Source: an uncultured Verrucomicrobiota bacterium (GTDB lineage Bacteria > Verrucomicrobiota > Verrucomicrobiia > Limisphaerales > UBA9464). Taken from it: a stretch of 64,000 nucleotides of DNA. The DNA is taken from the NCBI GenBank assembly GCA_903907995.1, contig CAIVQH010000046.1, positions 62,001 to 126,000 on the forward strand. The letters run 5' to 3'. The notes under the pieces were generated by a model, which saw nothing but the letters and a program-made list of their open reading frames with translations, did no database searches and was not told the origin of the DNA. Positions 63,708 through 64,000 of the stretch are shown in pieces. A program made the translations under genes and the position numbers. Numbering within the stretch: position 1 is the first letter of the stretch; each line of letters begins with the position of its first letter.

Positions 63708-64000
63708 TCAGTTCAGTTCGACCAGCATCTGCACTTCCACCGCGGCGTTGAGCGGCAGGCCAGCCACCCCGATGGCGGCGCGCACATGCCGGCCAGCCTC
63801 GCCATAGAGGGCGACGAGAAGATCGCTCGCGCCGTTGATCACCTTGGGGGAGTCGGCAAAGCCGGCGACGCAGTTCACGTAGCCATTCACGCTCACCACC
63901 TGCTTCACCGAGTCCAGCGAACCAGTGGCCGCATGGACACACGCGAGCAGGTTCAATGTGCACAGCTTGGCCGCCTCATAGCCCTGCTCAATCGTGAGTT
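63708..64000 (-). CDS. RidA/YjgF-family protein, N-terminus cut by window edge
   Basis: The 97 codons visible are the C-terminal part. LTIEQGYEAAKLCTLNLLAC, VVSVNGYVNCVAGFADSPKV and the end RAAIGVAGLPLNAAVEVQML match the RidA/YjgF family, which hydrolyses reactive enamine/imine intermediates. The active-site Arg (VRAAIGV) is present. The N-terminal residues lie beyond 64000. It is transcribed ahead of the formamidase gene. Confidence 0.9.
   Translation of the reverse strand, partial: LTIEQGYEAAKLCTLNLLACVHAATGSLDSVKQVVSVNGYVNCVAGFADSPKVINGASDLLVALYGEAGRHVRAAIGVAGLPLNAAVEVQMLVELN

Overview
The window is GC-rich chromosomal DNA from a Gram-negative bacterium, most probably a member of the Verrucomicrobiota (subdivision 3 / Pedosphaeraceae-like). 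This is inferred from a DUF1592/DUF1552 cytochrome-type gene pair, a PEP-CTERM secreted protein, a cytochrome-c/SUMF1 fusion, an unusually short ATP synthase delta subunit, LPS genes (lpxD, heptose kinase and phosphatase) and many palindromic intergenic repeats. No ribosomal RNA gene is present, so the placement rests on gene content alone.

Layout. 1-9818 (minus) is the respiratory complex I operon nuoB-C-D-E-F-G-H-I-J-K-L, with nuoL cut by the window edge and a tRNA-Gln(CUG) gene embedded on the opposite strand between nuoE and nuoF. 9962-11559 (minus) holds aat, a small hypothetical gene and a clpS broken by one missing base. 11695-16658 (plus) encodes a secreted VIT/von Willebrand A protein followed by its own response regulator and histidine kinase. 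16939-23668 (minus) is the complete F1Fo ATP synthase operon atpB-E-F-H-A-G-D-C, ended by a strong terminator. The nuo and atp operons share a near-identical Rex-like operator, TTGTGAA-N4-(A/T)TCACGA, in their leaders, so NADH supply and ATP synthesis may be controlled together by redox state.

23881-29261 (plus) carries a zincin peptidase and an HlyD/ABC-2 exporter operon that has been invaded by a BRO-N gene and an AT-rich hypothetical gene. 29321-34108 (minus) carries a frameshifted kelch protein, a GNAT/GmhB/heptose kinase operon and an ankyrin protein. 34269-36137 is a set of small minus-strand accessory genes separated by attC-like sites, resembling integron cassettes without an integrase. 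36194-42624 holds thiG, a U32 peptidase with two repeat-derived in-frame inserts, trmO, a SUI1-type factor and a flavoprotein. 42627-49416 is the DUF1592/DUF1552 pair split by a Y1 (REP-associated) transposase and its three-hairpin repeats. 49520-53015 holds an ECF sigma factor with two DGPF proteins, and lpxD. 53188-57170 is a putative sulfur-uptake regulon (sulfate-binding protein, porin, Rrf2 regulator, YezD) with two matching operators. 58013-64000 holds a cytochrome/SUMF1 fusion, a ferritin-like protein, a PEP-CTERM protein, a formamidase and a partial RidA.

The most unusual feature is a set of at least nine dispersed arrays of degenerate short tandem units (7-nt period, 6-nt in one case). 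Most are paired with an inverted partner so the transcript could fold into a long hairpin. The unit sequence differs between loci but the period does not. Two arrays lie inside a coding sequence and are translated; one sits between atpD and atpC. A second striking system is the Y1 transposase with three 84-85 bp three-hairpin elements, in which the middle hairpin has changed sequence but kept its pairing.
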